Part shown: positions 21,988-33,500 of the stretch, one piece after another
Layout of the letters: every line of letters starts with the position of its first letter
Position numbering within the stretch: the first letter of the stretch is position 1
Assembly (NCBI RefSeq): GCF_050624435.1
Contig: NC_134537.1
Coordinates: forward strand, 127,696,086-127,760,085
DNA from: Tenrec ecaudatus
Taxonomy: Eukaryota; Chordata; Mammalia; Afrosoricida; Tenrecidae
Direction: 5' to 3'
DNA length: 64,000 nt
Notes under the pieces: model-generated
The model's input: the letters and a program-made list of their open reading frames with translations, nothing else
The model's database searches: none
What the model was told of the DNA's origin: nothing
Made by a program: the position numbers and the translations under genes

Positions 21988-22973
21988 CATATCATTAAGC
22001 TTAGGAGAGAATTCCATTGGAAAAGAAGGATCCAGAATATTAAAGCAAACAAACAAAGCAGCATGTGAATGGAAAGTCTGCTTCTGGTTACAGCAGTAAC
22101 CAAACCTGCCTGCATATTTGTGAAGTGAATAAGAAGTGAGAGATTGGAAATACTGTGTGCTAATTATTCTCACTAATTATTTAGCTTAGGAATAGATAGA
22201 AGGGCTATATAGAATAAAGATCAAAGGGAGAGTGGGGCAAAGGGGATCTGCTGTTTGCTAGAGGACGTGGAAGGGAATGAAATGAGCCTGCTAAGATGAA
22301 CACCTTGGCTGATAATAGTAACAGTGACTTTAGCTTAGCATGTTAACACTGGAGGTGTCATTGCAATTTAACAGCGACTCATAGAAACATGATACTCTCG
22401 TCCTGAAGAGTAATTCTCTAGTAGTAACATTTCCGTGCACATGGGGTCGGGGAACATTTCACTGCCTTTTTAGCTCAGATCAACTAAATGAAAGCCGAGT
22501 CCTGTACCTTCTGTGGACCAGATGAGCGGAAAGTTGGTGGAGTGAGTGTCTTGCACCATGTTGGCCATTCGTCCCTGGGTCCCATTTATTTTTCATTATT
22601 GCTTCATACTGTGATCTCTGGCAACATTTTTTTTAATATCCATAAATAAATTACTTTTGTAGCAAATTACTATTTTCATTTATTTTACTTCTTATAAGGA
22701 ATCATTTTAGAGTGCCAACCTAGGGTAGAGGAAAGGAGATGGAAGTTAAAAGTTTCAGGGACGTGGCAAATATGGGGTGGCTGATGAGGTCAGGAATAAG
22801 CTTTGGCTGTCTTGACCAGTCTTCTTTCCTCTGTAACAGAAGATGCCCGTTAGAGATCTACTCTATGTAGACCCGCCTAACTAGCTCTGACAGTGGTCAA
22901 TTGGTGTCATGATTTATGTCATAAAATGAAACATATCTGCTATGTGTGGTTTTATGTTTCTTCACAAGTCTTT
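21988..22973. other. Unique sequence
   Basis: No gene. The segment 22347-22400 (gtgtcattgcaatttaacag, then cgactcatagaa) may be a short minus-strand RTE or AfroSINE tail, but the match is weak. Confidence 0.4.
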
Positions 22974-23158
22974 AAAAAAAAAAAACCAACCCACTTCCAC
23001 GGAGTCATAACGACCCTAGAAGACAGAGTAGAACTGCCGCATGGGTGTATCTGTTCAGGGTAGTAGAGAGCCCTAGCTTCTCCTGAGCAGCTGGTGGTTC
23101 CCAAGTGCTGATCGTGCAGGTGAGATCCCACCTTAGCCACTAAGACACCATGGCTCCC
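22974..23158 (-). mobile_element. AfroSINE, minus orientation, full length
   Basis: It has an A-run at its plus-strand left side, then 'ggagtcataacgaccctaga', 'agacagagtagaactgccgc', 'gcagctggtggttcccaag' and the head complement 'ccactaagacaccatggct'. Confidence 0.85.
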
Positions 23159-24356
23159 TCCAAAGTCTTAAACAGAGAAGTAACAAAAGGTGAGTTCCAG
23201 GTTTCCCCATCATAAATATATGCAAAGTATTAAAAGTATTTCTTGCTAAGATTTCATAAAGTAGTACAACAACACATATTTGGTCCTTGCCATAAAATAA
23301 AATTTTAAAGGTTGGCCAAAACACATCTAAATTGAAGTAGGGAAATAATTTAACTTGTTCCACTTGAGTTGGGTAACCAGGTGCTTTGCTGCACGTGAAG
23401 GACCTCTATTCAGTAGAAGTAGCTGGGGTCACTTCATCTAATGTATCTCATTATGTTGAGGGAATATAATCACTTCAGTGGTTTGTTTGCCATTCAAGAA
23501 GGAGAGGTTTCAGTGTAATAAGAAAATGAGTATCAATGTGCTTTCAGTATGTGATGCAATGTCAGCCTATGAGCCTTTAAATTTTGAAATAACTGGATTT
23601 AGAAGGGTGTTACACCTAAAATCCAACACAATAGGATTTATTAGCAAGATCAGTCATCCACCTCTAATTTGAGGTGAGGCAAAGAGGCCAATTTTAGAGC
23701 TTTGGATCCCCTAGTACTCTCTTTGCTGGCTTTGGAACAACTGGAAGCAGTTTTGTTTTCTGAATGTGGTCTTTATGTCAAGGGCTGACCTAACTTTATT
23801 CTTCTCCGGGTTACATGGTTCTATGCATTTGGGGATAAAATGGGACTGCAAAGAGCACTGACAGTTATATAAAAAAAACTTTGCATATATGATTTTATTT
23901 AATATCGTTACAATCACAGAAATTAGGAGCTGCTAAATTGGGACCATATGAAATTATTAATGTGTTAGTAAAAATTTATAGGCAATTAGAAATTTTACAT
24001 GCTTCAAACTACAAGTATTCTCAGTTTAACTATAAGGCAACTGAGAACCAAAGGTATTGGAAGAAGCTATTATATTGCACACATTTAAATCAAGCTATAG
24101 TTTCTTTGTTGCACCATTCAAAGTGCCTTAGAAAAATTAGTCAGAAAAATCAGACTTCCATTGAATTTTTCATTTCAAATGTCTCAGAATGCATTGATCA
24201 ACATTATTTTTATTCGAGATGTAAAACTAGCACCATTAAGTATTTCACAGAGATATTGAGGTCCTACTGGAAGAGCTTTCATTTGTCAAACCTGGAAAAT
24301 TGGAGAATAAGTAAAATAGTGTTAGATGATAACCCAAAGAATACGACCCAATGATT
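23159..24356. other. AT-rich sequence with an unexplained 138-codon open frame (23938-24354, plus)
   Basis: The frame starts MGPYEIINVLVKIYRQLEIL and ends at a TGA at 24352-24354. It is Lys/Asn/Ser-rich, as expected of AT-rich DNA, but longer than usual for such composition. I see no signal peptide, membrane segment or known motif, no convincing splice sites, and the sequence runs directly into an RTE fragment. It could be a remnant of an unrecognised retroelement protein or chance. Confidence 0.2.
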
Positions 24357-24500
24357 GACAAAGAGTATTATCTCATTGACTGCCAGATGCATGAACAAAT
24401 CTGTCTTGGAAGACCTCCAGCCTTAAAAGCAAGGATGGTGAGACGTTGAACATGTTATCAAGAAGTACTGATGCCCCAGAAGAACTCCACGTACGGTAGG
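24357..24500 (+). mobile_element. RTE-clade LINE 3' fragment (short)
   Basis: The blocks 'gaacaaatctgtcttggaag' and 'taaaagcaaggatggtgaga', then 'gttgaacatgttatcaagaa', match the RTE ORF2 C-terminal region in the same order as at 29280-29360. It is truncated on both sides. Confidence 0.6.
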
Positions 24501-24656
24501 GAGCCAGTGAAAAGAGTCCATCATGATATAAATAAATTGGTACAAATGTATAAGTGGGGAAAACAGCTGCATTGCATCTGCATAAGTCCACAAAATTGTT
24601 GACATATTCCCAGATGGTGAGGCATAGGTGCCCCACTCCAGTATGCTAAGTAATGG

Positions 24657-24762
24657 CCAGGTCAGAGGTTTCAAACTCTGTGGGAGAAAGATGAGGCTGT
24701 CTGCTCTCAGAAAGATTTACCGCTCAGAACCCTGTGCATAGCTGCAATGAGCCAGAACCAAC
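24657..24762 (+). mobile_element. AfroSINE, 5'-truncated
   Basis: It begins at 'ccaggtcagaggtttcaaac', continues 'gtgggagaaagatgaggctg', and ends at the tail 'tgcaatgagccagaaccaac'. Another AfroSINE follows immediately. Confidence 0.7.
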
Positions 24763-24960
24763 ATGGTGGAAGTGAGGTGGCTTACACGTGGAGCTGCTGA
24801 ACCTCCAAGCCAGAATTTTGAAACCACCAGCCACTGCGAGGGAGAAAGAAGAGGCTTTCTACATAAGTCAACATTTACAGTACTGGAAACCCACAGGGCA
24901 GTTCTGCTCGATCCTCTAAGTTCACTAGGAGTTGGGCTTTTCCCTAAAGCAATGAGTTTG
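24763..24960 (+). mobile_element. AfroSINE, tandem to the previous one
   Basis: It has a degenerate head, then 'ttttgaaaccaccagccact', 'gcgagggagaaagaagaggc', 'acccacagggcagttctgct' and the tail 'aagcaatgagtttg'. The head-to-tail arrangement suggests insertion into the tail of the preceding SINE. Confidence 0.75.
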
Positions 24961-25491
24961 CTCTTTCGAGAGAGTGAATAGTGGCTTGTTTCTTAGAGTG
25001 TGTGTGTCTGTGTGTCTGTGTGGGTGGGGGTGGGTGGGGGGTGTCGGTGGGTGAGGGAGTGGGAATTGTATCGAAAGAGTTCAGAATGTCAAGGAGCAGA
25101 TTTGTTCAGTCAGGTGGTCAAGTTCAGCTTCCACAGTGATTGTCATGCGACTGGAATATGCCCTTGGCATGTTATCTCTGTGATCTTCCTCACATACACA
25201 CAAATCATGAACCCAGTCTGATCTGCAGGAAATCGTCAGGATAATCTCAAGTGAAAGACTATAAAATACTTGACCAGTCCTCCATAAAAGTATCAAGGTC
25301 ATCAGCAACCAGGAAGCCTTCTAAGGCCATGGGCAACAGGCTCAGCTCCCAAAGCTGCTTAAGGAAACATTGGGACAAAAGGTAATCTGATCCTCTTAGT
25401 ACATAAAACAGAGCATGAGGTAGACCAAATAGTAAGTGGAAACTAGGGAAATCTCAATTAAGTACGGAGCAGAAAGCTAGCGAAAGCCTTC
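24961..25491. other. G/T-rich patch then unique sequence
   Basis: A TGTG/GGTGG low-complexity tract at 24998-25060 is followed by unique DNA without a supported gene. Confidence 0.5.
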
Positions 25492-25651
25492 GAGTTAATT
25501 CTGACATGCAGTGGCCCTCTAGGCTAGAGGAAAGGGCTTCATGTTTCCCAAGGCTGAACACAGACTATTTCCTCTCTCATGAAAAGTGACAGTCTGGATC
25601 CAGTGACCTTTTAGCAGCTTGATGCTTAATCCAGTGCACCACCAAGGCTAC
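25492..25651 (-). mobile_element. AfroSINE, minus orientation, diverged
   Basis: Tail complement 'gagttaattctgacatgcag', then diverged middle, then the head complement 'taatccagtgcaccaccaag'. Confidence 0.6.
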
Positions 25652-27850
25652 TTAGTATGGAGCCTAGTTAATAATAGTGTTTCACCATGAGTCAATCATT
25701 GTGACACTGAACTATTCTGTAAAGGTGTGGCCACAGGGGACTCTGGGTATGCAGGATATGAGAACTCTGGACCATCTTTTTAACCCTCTGTTGATTTATG
25801 TCCATTCTACAAAAAAAATTAAGTTTATTTAAAAGCTTCTTCAAAAATCCCTATTGTAGAGCATATTAGCTTTACACAAATGTTATTCAATTAGATACAT
25901 ATTTCCTGCTGTGGAAATTGGGTGTGCTAATATATTTCTATTGGCAATATAAAATTATTATTTTAAAGACTCCAGGAAAATGTAAAAAAGCCATTCTGAA
26001 TATATCAGGTTTTAAGCATCTCATTTTTACTGTTGTTACATATATTTATTTTAAAACTCAGATTAGTAGAATAGTGATGCAAATTAAAACAAAGAAAGAA
26101 ACCGCTGATAAAATTTACTAATATATCCAGGCATTTCCAAAGAACATAAAGATCGACTAAACCATTAGAAACATACCAGTGCTTTATTACATCATAAAGC
26201 CAAGTGCCAAGAGTAAATAAAAGCACGTTCATGCCGAATCCCTCGTGAGTGAGTTGTTCCTTGTCGTACAGTTGCTCCCTGGTCCCCCCACAGCCTGGTG
26301 AGAAGAACTGATAGACTGTGTACTAGAAGCAAAGAGAGGCTCACTGTACAGCATCAGTCAAAAGGGTTGGGCACAGAAATGATTAATTTTTAATCATTAT
26401 GGATTACCTAAAGAATTAGAATATTCTCTAATTAAATTCAAATGAACCATTTCAAAAACTGTAAAATGTAGAACAGAAACTGTGTTCTAATGGGAAGAAT
26501 CCAAAAAGACCGCTGCCTCTTGGTTGCGGGTGATGAAAGGTAGGTTTGTTTGCTCACGGTGACCGATTCTAATGCCCTCACTGTCCAGCGCAACTATTAA
26601 AAGGCGTCTGGTTCCATGATTGTTTTTTCAGGAACTGAAATCTCTTCCAGACTGGCTAATGAATTCAGATTTAGTGAAGAAACTGAATACTTTCAACAAC
26701 TGCATAAAACACACTTCTGTACAGAACGTGTCTTCAAAAAAATTCAAAATAATCACAATGGCCTATAAGATTTCTGGAAAACTCAGAGGAAAGTTGATTA
26801 TATATATTAAAAAAAACTCACCCCTTAATACACACAAATCTAAAATGTATCAAATAATGTTCCTGAAGTATGCCATGTAATACATTGCTAATATTCTTCC
26901 GGTTTAAGAAAAAAAAAATCAGGAGACATGTATCTCGAATGTAACACACTCCCTTTTATATAACATCTTTAGAATGTAGTCATTTCATATCATCTATCAC
27001 CTCTGTCACAATTTTCTTAAGATTTCTAACCTCTCAAACTTACTTCTCTTATTACAGAACCCATGATTTATGAGTCCCGATAGCTACAGAGACAGCTGTG
27101 AGATTAGCATTGTAACCTATCCCAGATCACCTCAGAAACAGTTTCCTCTGAAATGTACTGTCACGTTGAAATGGAATTACAACACATTTTGGGGCAATTC
27201 TGACATAAACTTTTAAACTTACTTGCTCAGTTGTAAGGGATAAAAGAGAGCAGAAATGGGGGGAAATTTGAGCTACATTTATTTGCTTTTACTTCCAGTA
27301 AAAATAATACCTGTATTTTTGATAAAAATTTGACAGGAGATATAGTCTTATTTATATAACATCGTCCATATGTTCTAGAAGTGTGCACATAAATAATTAC
27401 ACAGACCAGAATATAAATTAATGCGATTAATTTTAATATTTCTTTGGACAGAGTACATGGTAGCTGCCGTTGAACTACAGGGATGTGTTAAACTGCAAGG
27501 AAAAGGAAATGTTACATTTAACAGTATATTTTGATTTGGTGTTAGGTCTTAAGTGCCTTAGGCAAAAAAAGTGTGAGACTATTTTGCTCAAAAAATTAAA
27601 AGGTCATACTTTGGAAAATTAAATGTTAGAGATGATAACAATTTCTAACAAGATATTTCTTCCTTTACTTCAGTGAAACCAAAGGTGTATAAATCACTTA
27701 TTATTGCTGGAATGTTAGTAACCCCAATTAAAGTAGCTGGGCTCAATCAAATACATTTAGTTTCTCTAGAACAGTGGCATGTTAGAATCCAGGCTAGGGG
27801 GTCTTTTCCTGAAGATGAAGGCTACACACATCCAGTAGTTTCTCCACACA
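25652..27850. other. AT-rich unique sequence
   Basis: No supported gene. An open frame at 26620-26880 follows an acceptor-like 'gattgttttttcag' (26624-26637). No donor or coding similarity backs it, and a stop closes the frame at 26880. I leave it unannotated. Confidence 0.4.
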
Positions 27851-27976
27851 CGGCCTTGGTGGCAGGCTGGGTATGAGTGAGGCTGCTAACCTCATGGTTG
27901 GCTCTTCTAAACCACCAGCTTCTCTGAGGGAGAAATTAATGGCTTTCTACTCCCATAAGCACAGTCTTCTATGGTA
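27851..27976 (+). mobile_element. AfroSINE, 3'-truncated
   Basis: Head 'cggccttggtggcaggctgg', middle 'tctaaaccaccagcttctct' and 'gagggagaaattaatggctt'. The 3' half is missing and an L1-type fragment follows. Confidence 0.65.
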
Positions 27977-28330
27977 AAGTGTAATCAAGAAAGCAGATAG
28001 CTCCCAGTTATCAATTGCAATATTTTCTGGGACCTTCCACACTTGTATCGAAATAAGCAGTCATTTAAGTGAGCTGTCAACTAAATCAACACTGGAGAAT
28101 CACACCAACTGGTGTGATCCAAAGAGGACAATAATAGTATCCAAATATGATGAAGAGAAAAGGTTCAGAGCTTAAATTGTGAGCACCTCATTTGTAGGAG
28201 GCCCAAACCCATCTGAAGGGTAGCTAGTCAGGTGAAGTCCCTGGCAGACCCCGTCCAGCCCTAGGCAAGCGTACTTTCAGACAGAGAGCACTGGAAACTT
28301 GATTATGGTGAATTGAATCATGCTATAATT
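27977..28330 (+). mobile_element. Old L1-type 3' fragment
   Basis: Blocks such as 'aataagcagtcatttaagtg', 'agctgtcaac' and 'ctcatttgtaggaggcccaa' parallel 9140-9180 and the 'ccatttgtaggcaac' part of copy A. Divergence is high. Confidence 0.45.
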
Positions 28331-29091
28331 TGATACTTGGTCAGTTGACCTGCCTCGTGACCCAACCTGTATTTACTCTAGGCTGAAGTATTTCTCACTT
28401 GTTCCCAGACAGAAATTTTGTCTCTCTGTAGTGATGGTGGCTTTTCTTTCTTACTCTATTGCTATTTTTATCCTTATTATTATTTCCTTCATGCCATTTT
28501 GTTTTTGTTGTTTCTGTAGGGTTTCCCAGTTTGTGATGCACAGAAATAGTGGATGATACATGGAGACCATTAATGATGCAATGATTTATCGGGGATGTGG
28601 AGGAGTGAGGGTAAGGAGGGTGGGGCAGGGAACATTAGAACTGATTGTGATGATGTAGATACAATTCTTTTTTAAAGTGATTTAATGAAGGAAGTATATG
28701 ACATGTGAATACTCTAACAAGAATATTCAAAAAGAAAGCAAACTTGACCCATGGTTACTATGGGCGAAGGAGGAGAAATTTCTGTTTCATGGCATTGAGT
28801 TTTTGTTAATGGTGGTGAAATAATTTGGAAAAGGCTATCACTAATGGCTGTACAAAACAAAAAGTATAATCACTGATTATGGCACTGATTTATAAAATGG
28901 AAGCTGTTGAATTGGATAATATTTTGTTGTATGTATTTTTGTCACAATTTAAAAAATAATTATAGGAACAACAATAGTATAAAGAAAAAGAAAATGTTCT
29001 AGAATTGATTTGCTGATAATTGTACAACACTTAATATAATGGAATTATTAAATTGTATGACAGGTGGATGAAGTACCAGCAATTTTTTTTA
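28331..29091. other. AT-rich unique sequence
   Basis: No gene or confident repeat; it may include further decayed L1-type DNA. Confidence 0.4.
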
Positions 29092-29167
29092 AGTTACAGT
29101 CTGACACCCAAAGGGGCACTACCCTGTCCTGTAGGGTTGTTATGGGTTGGAATAGACTCAATGGCAG
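29092..29167 (+). mobile_element. AfroSINE 3' half or RTE tail
   Basis: 'cactaccctgtcctgtaggg', then 'ttgttatgggttggaatag' and 'actcaatggcag'. It abuts an RTE 3' piece, so it could be the tail of either family. Confidence 0.6.
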
Positions 29168-29500
29168 GGAGAGGTTGGGGTGGAAATTTTGATGTGCCAT
29201 TCCTGAGTTATGGTGTTGTCAACGAATATTGAGTATACTACAGATGGAAGGACAAACACATCTGCTGTGGAAAATATACAGCCAGAATGGTCCATAAAAG
29301 GAAGAACGGTGAGAAATGTTGCCCTTTATACTTTGGGAATTTAATCAGGAGGGAGTAGGCCCTGCAGAAGGACATCACAGTTGGTGAAAGTAGAGGCCTG
29401 CAAACAAGAGGAAGATCTGCAACTATAGGCTCTAACATAGCAGCAATTGTTCAAGAAAGTGGTGTTTCTGCTGTACGTAGATCTGTGGTCGCTGTATAAT
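29168..29500 (+). mobile_element. RTE-clade LINE 3' fragment
   Basis: 'ctgagttatggtgttgtcaa', then 'cgaatattgagtatactaca', 'aatatacagccagaatggtc', 'gcagaaggacatcacagttg' and 'aggcctgcaaacaagaggaa'. This is the RTE ORF2 C-terminus and 3' UTR in order. It contains stops and small indels. Confidence 0.65.
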
Positions 29501-29502
29501 CT

Positions 29503-29979
29503 GTTGTCAATTTGAGACTTACCAGTGAAGGGGTGGAGTTTAACCTGTCAATCAGGCCACAGCTTAATGATCTCATGTAGAGGCATTAGGAGAGAAATAG
29601 CTGGCTCGAGGTGGGGCATATGGCTCACTCTCTGGGAGACATTGCTGCTAACAAGATACATGGAGCTATGCTAGAGCCCTGAGCTGGAGGAGCCACATAG
29701 AGACCCTGCCAGTGCTGAGAGGCTGACAATGCCACAGGATCCACAAGACTTCCCACCCACTGTGATCTTCCTGCATCTGGAGTTACTGCATGTGTTTCAT
29801 GAGTGTGAAGAGGACTTCATTGATTGTTATCGGACATATGGGCTAATCTCGGACTTATGGACTTGATCTGAACTGGGCTGGAATGGTTTTTTAATGTACA
29901 ATTGCTCTCTATGTAAAGTTCTTTCTTATACACATATGCATGTTTATGAATTTGTTGCTCTAGTCTACACAGACTAACA
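29503..29979 (+). repeat. LTR-like dispersed repeat (family R, older copy)
   Basis: Its plus-strand end 'tagtctacacagactaaca' is the complement of the family R start. 'catatgggctaatctcggac' is the complement of the 'ccgacattagcccatatg' block of copy 1 (11692-11710). It is longer and more diverged in the middle than copies 1 and 2, so it may be a distinct subfamily. Confidence 0.5.
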
Positions 29980-30505
29980 TACGGTCTTCTATGTGGGACC
30001 TATTTGTCAGCACCTAAGCACCACTATAAAAAAGGACATTGATCAAAAGTGTAAAATATATATTTAAAAGGTAATGAAAAAATAATGACAAGAAGGGTAA
30101 AAAGATCTGAAAAATAAGTATTTGTCAAAGAGAAAACATTAGGTTACAGGGAGAATGGATGGTGGTGGGGGGGGGGGGCTTGCAGCTTAATCAGGGGAAA
30201 TTGAACAGTCAGTTAATGTGAGAAGCCAAGAATGAGAGTGGCAGTCTTGACTCCTGCTGGGCATCAGACAGACAGTACATCTGACTACACCCCCGGAGAA
30301 TTTTTTTTTTAATATCAAGTACTGGAGGTAGCTGATCTCCATGCTTCTGACCCAAGCATTTCACCTCCTTCCTCAGTTAGCTCAGGTTTCCCTAGGTTTT
30401 GTAATATTCATCTATGATTGTATAAAACATCTGACAGTTCTATTTTAACTGACAATCATATATCATAGTTGTACGAAATGCAAACTGGGTATCCTAACAC
30501 ACTGT
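29980..30505. other. AT-rich unique sequence with a G-run
   Basis: A G homopolymer lies at 30168-30178 and a T/A run at 30301-30312. No gene. Confidence 0.5.
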
Positions 30506-33500
30506 GGTTGTTAGGTGCTTCCCATTCATTACAACCCCGTGTACGACAGAATGAAATACTACCAATCCTGCACCGAGCGTTCTTATGTCTCAGCCCATTG
30601 TTGCAACCACTGTGTTAATACAACTTGTCTAGTGCCTTCCTCTTTGTCACTGACCCAATATTTCACCGTGCACAATGTCCTTTTCCAGAAACTGGGTTCT
30701 CCTGAAAACACATCCAAAGTACATGAGACAAGTCTCAAGGAGTATTCTGGCTATACTTCTTTCAGGACAGAGAGGTTGGTTCTTTCAGCAGCCCATGCAC
30801 TTTCAATATTCTTTACCAGCACCGTGATTGAAATATATTTGTCTTCAGTCTTCTTTGTCCAATGTGCAACATTCACATGTATGTGATGCTATTGAAAATA
30901 CCATGGATTGGGTCAGGCGTACCTTAGTCCTTAAAGTAACATCACTGGTTTTCAACACTTTAAATCTGCACAACAAATTTACCCAATGCGATGTGTCATT
31001 TGAACTCCTGACTGTTGTTTCCATGAGCATTGAGTGTGATATAAGCAAGACAAAGTCCTTAAAAACTTCATAGTGAATGAAGGGGGAAGAGCAGAGTGGA
31101 GACCCAGGGCCCAAGTGTCGGCCACTGGAGATCCCCTCATAGAGGGGTTTAGGAGAGGAGATGGGTCAGTCAGGGTGCGATGTAGTACTGATGAAGAACA
31201 CAGCTTTCCCCCAGTTCCTGGATGCTTCCTCCCCCCAACTACCATGATCCAAATTCTACCTTGCAGGACTGGATAGGGCAGAGATTTTACACTGGTGCAT
31301 ATGGGAGCTGGAGACACAGGGAATCCAGGGTGGATGATACCTTCAGGACCAGGGGTGTGAGGGGCGAGGCTGGGAGTGTGGAGGGTGAGTGGGTTGGAAA
31401 GGGGGAACTGATTAAAAGGATCCGCATGTGACCTCCTCCCTGGGAGAGGGACAGCAGAGAAGGGGGGGGAAGGGAGACTCAGGATAGGGCAAGATATGGC
31501 AAAATAACAATCTGTGGATTATCAAGGGCTCATGAGGGAGGAGGGAGCGAGGAGGGAAGGGGAAAAAAAGAGGACCCGATGCAGAGGGCTTAAGTGGAGA
31601 GCAAATGCTTTGAGAGTGATTAGGGCAAAGAATGTACGGATGTGTTTTATACAATTGATGTATGTATATGTATGGATTGTGATAAGAGTTGTATGAGAGC
31701 CTAATAAAATGTAAAAAAGAAAAGAAAATGATTAGGGCAAAGAATGTACAGATGTGGTTTATACAATTGATGTATGTATATGAATGGATTGTGATAAGAG
31801 TTGTATGAGCCCCTAATAAAATGTTTAAAAAAAACTTCAATATTTTCTCCTTTTATCATGATGTTAACTATTGGTCCAATTGTAAGGATTTTGGTTTTCT
31901 TTACCGTGAGTTGTATATCATATGGAAGGCTGCAATCTTTGATCTTCATCAGCAAGTCTTTTTCACTTTGAGCAATTAAGGTTGTATTATCTGTAGAATG
32001 CAGGTTGTTAGTGCCCTTCCTCCAATCCTGATGCCGTTTTTCTCCAAATAGCCCAGCTATTCTGATTATTAGCTCAATATACAGATTGAATGAGCATGGT
32101 GAAAGAATACATCCCTGATAAACATATTTTCTGATTTTAAACCATGCAGTATCCTCTTGTTCTGGTTGCTCAACTGTCTCTTGTTCCCTGTACAAGTTCT
32201 ACAAATGAAATGCTCAGGAATTCCCATATTCTCAAGCCTATCCATACTTTGTTATGATCTACACCGTTAAATGCCTTGGCAGAGGCAATAAAACACAAAT
32301 AAACACCTTTCGGGTACTCTCTGGTTTTACCAAGATCTTTCTAACATCTGCTATGATATCCCTTGGTTTACGGTCTCTTCTGAATCCAACCTGAGCCTCT
32401 AGCAGCTCCCTGTTAATGTACTACTACGACCGTTGTTGGATAATCTTCAGCAAAATTTTATTTGCATGTGATATCAATGATATTGTTCCACAATTAGAGC
32501 ATTTGGTGGGTCAATTTTCTTTGGAATGGGAAAAATACATTAAAAAATGGGTAAAATATTTTCCATTCTTTTGGCCAAGTAGCTGTCTTCCAAAATACTT
32601 GGCATAGGTAAGTAAGGGATTCCAGTGCTTTATCAGCTTATTGAAAATTTTCAGTTGGTATTCCACCAATGCCTGGAGACTTGTGGACTAATGTTTTCAG
32701 CGCTGTTATGACTTCTTTGTTCAGTAGCATTTATGTTTGTTCATACTCTACCTCTCGAAGCAGCTTCGTGTGGACTCGGTATTTTTGGTACAGTGACTTT
32801 CTGTATTCTTTCTATCTTCTTTTGGCGCTTTCTGTGTCAGTCAATATTTTTCCCATAGAGACTTTCAGTAGTAGAACTCAAGGCTTGACTTTTTTTCTTG
32901 AGTTCTTTCAGCTTCAGATATGTTTACTGTGTTCTTTAATTTTGGTTTTCTAACTCTAGGTTGTCTCACATGTCATAATATTTGGCTTTGTCTTCTTCAG
33001 TTGCTCATTGAAATTTTCTGTTCGACTCATTGACTTCATCACTTGTCCACTTTCCTTAACTACTTTAAGATTAAGAGCAAGTTTCAAATGTCTTCTAATA
33101 TCCATTTTTGATCTCTTCTTTCATCCCTGCAGTTTGTATGATCTTTTGCTGTCTTTGTGAGTGATTTTTTTAGGTCATCACATAACACATCAGGTCTTTC
33201 CTCATTAATGTTCAATGCATCAAATCTGTTCTTGAGATGTTCTCAAAATTCAGAAGGAATATATTGAAGATCATTTTTCAACTTGTGTGGACTTATTTAA
33301 ATTTTCTTCAACTTCAACCTAAAATTATATATGAGCAATTGATGTTCTGGTCCATGTTCAGCCCCTGGCTTTCAGCTGCTGGTATTGAGTTTCTCCAGCA
33401 TCTCTTTTCACCCTTGTAATCAATTAGATTTATGTGTCCCATCTTGAAAAGTCCACCTGCATAGTCATTTTTTTGTATGGTGTTGAAAAAAAATATCAAC

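Noticed and set aside
26620..26880. Possible terminal exon after a TTTTTTCAG acceptor
   Set aside because: No donor or downstream poly(A) context and a composition typical of AT-rich chance frames.
31412..31840. 142-codon minus-strand frame (and 61860-62405, 181 codons)
   Set aside because: These are antisense readings of the purine-rich L1-type 3' element. The pyrimidine-rich complement gives Pro/Leu/Ser-rich frames that recur in every copy.
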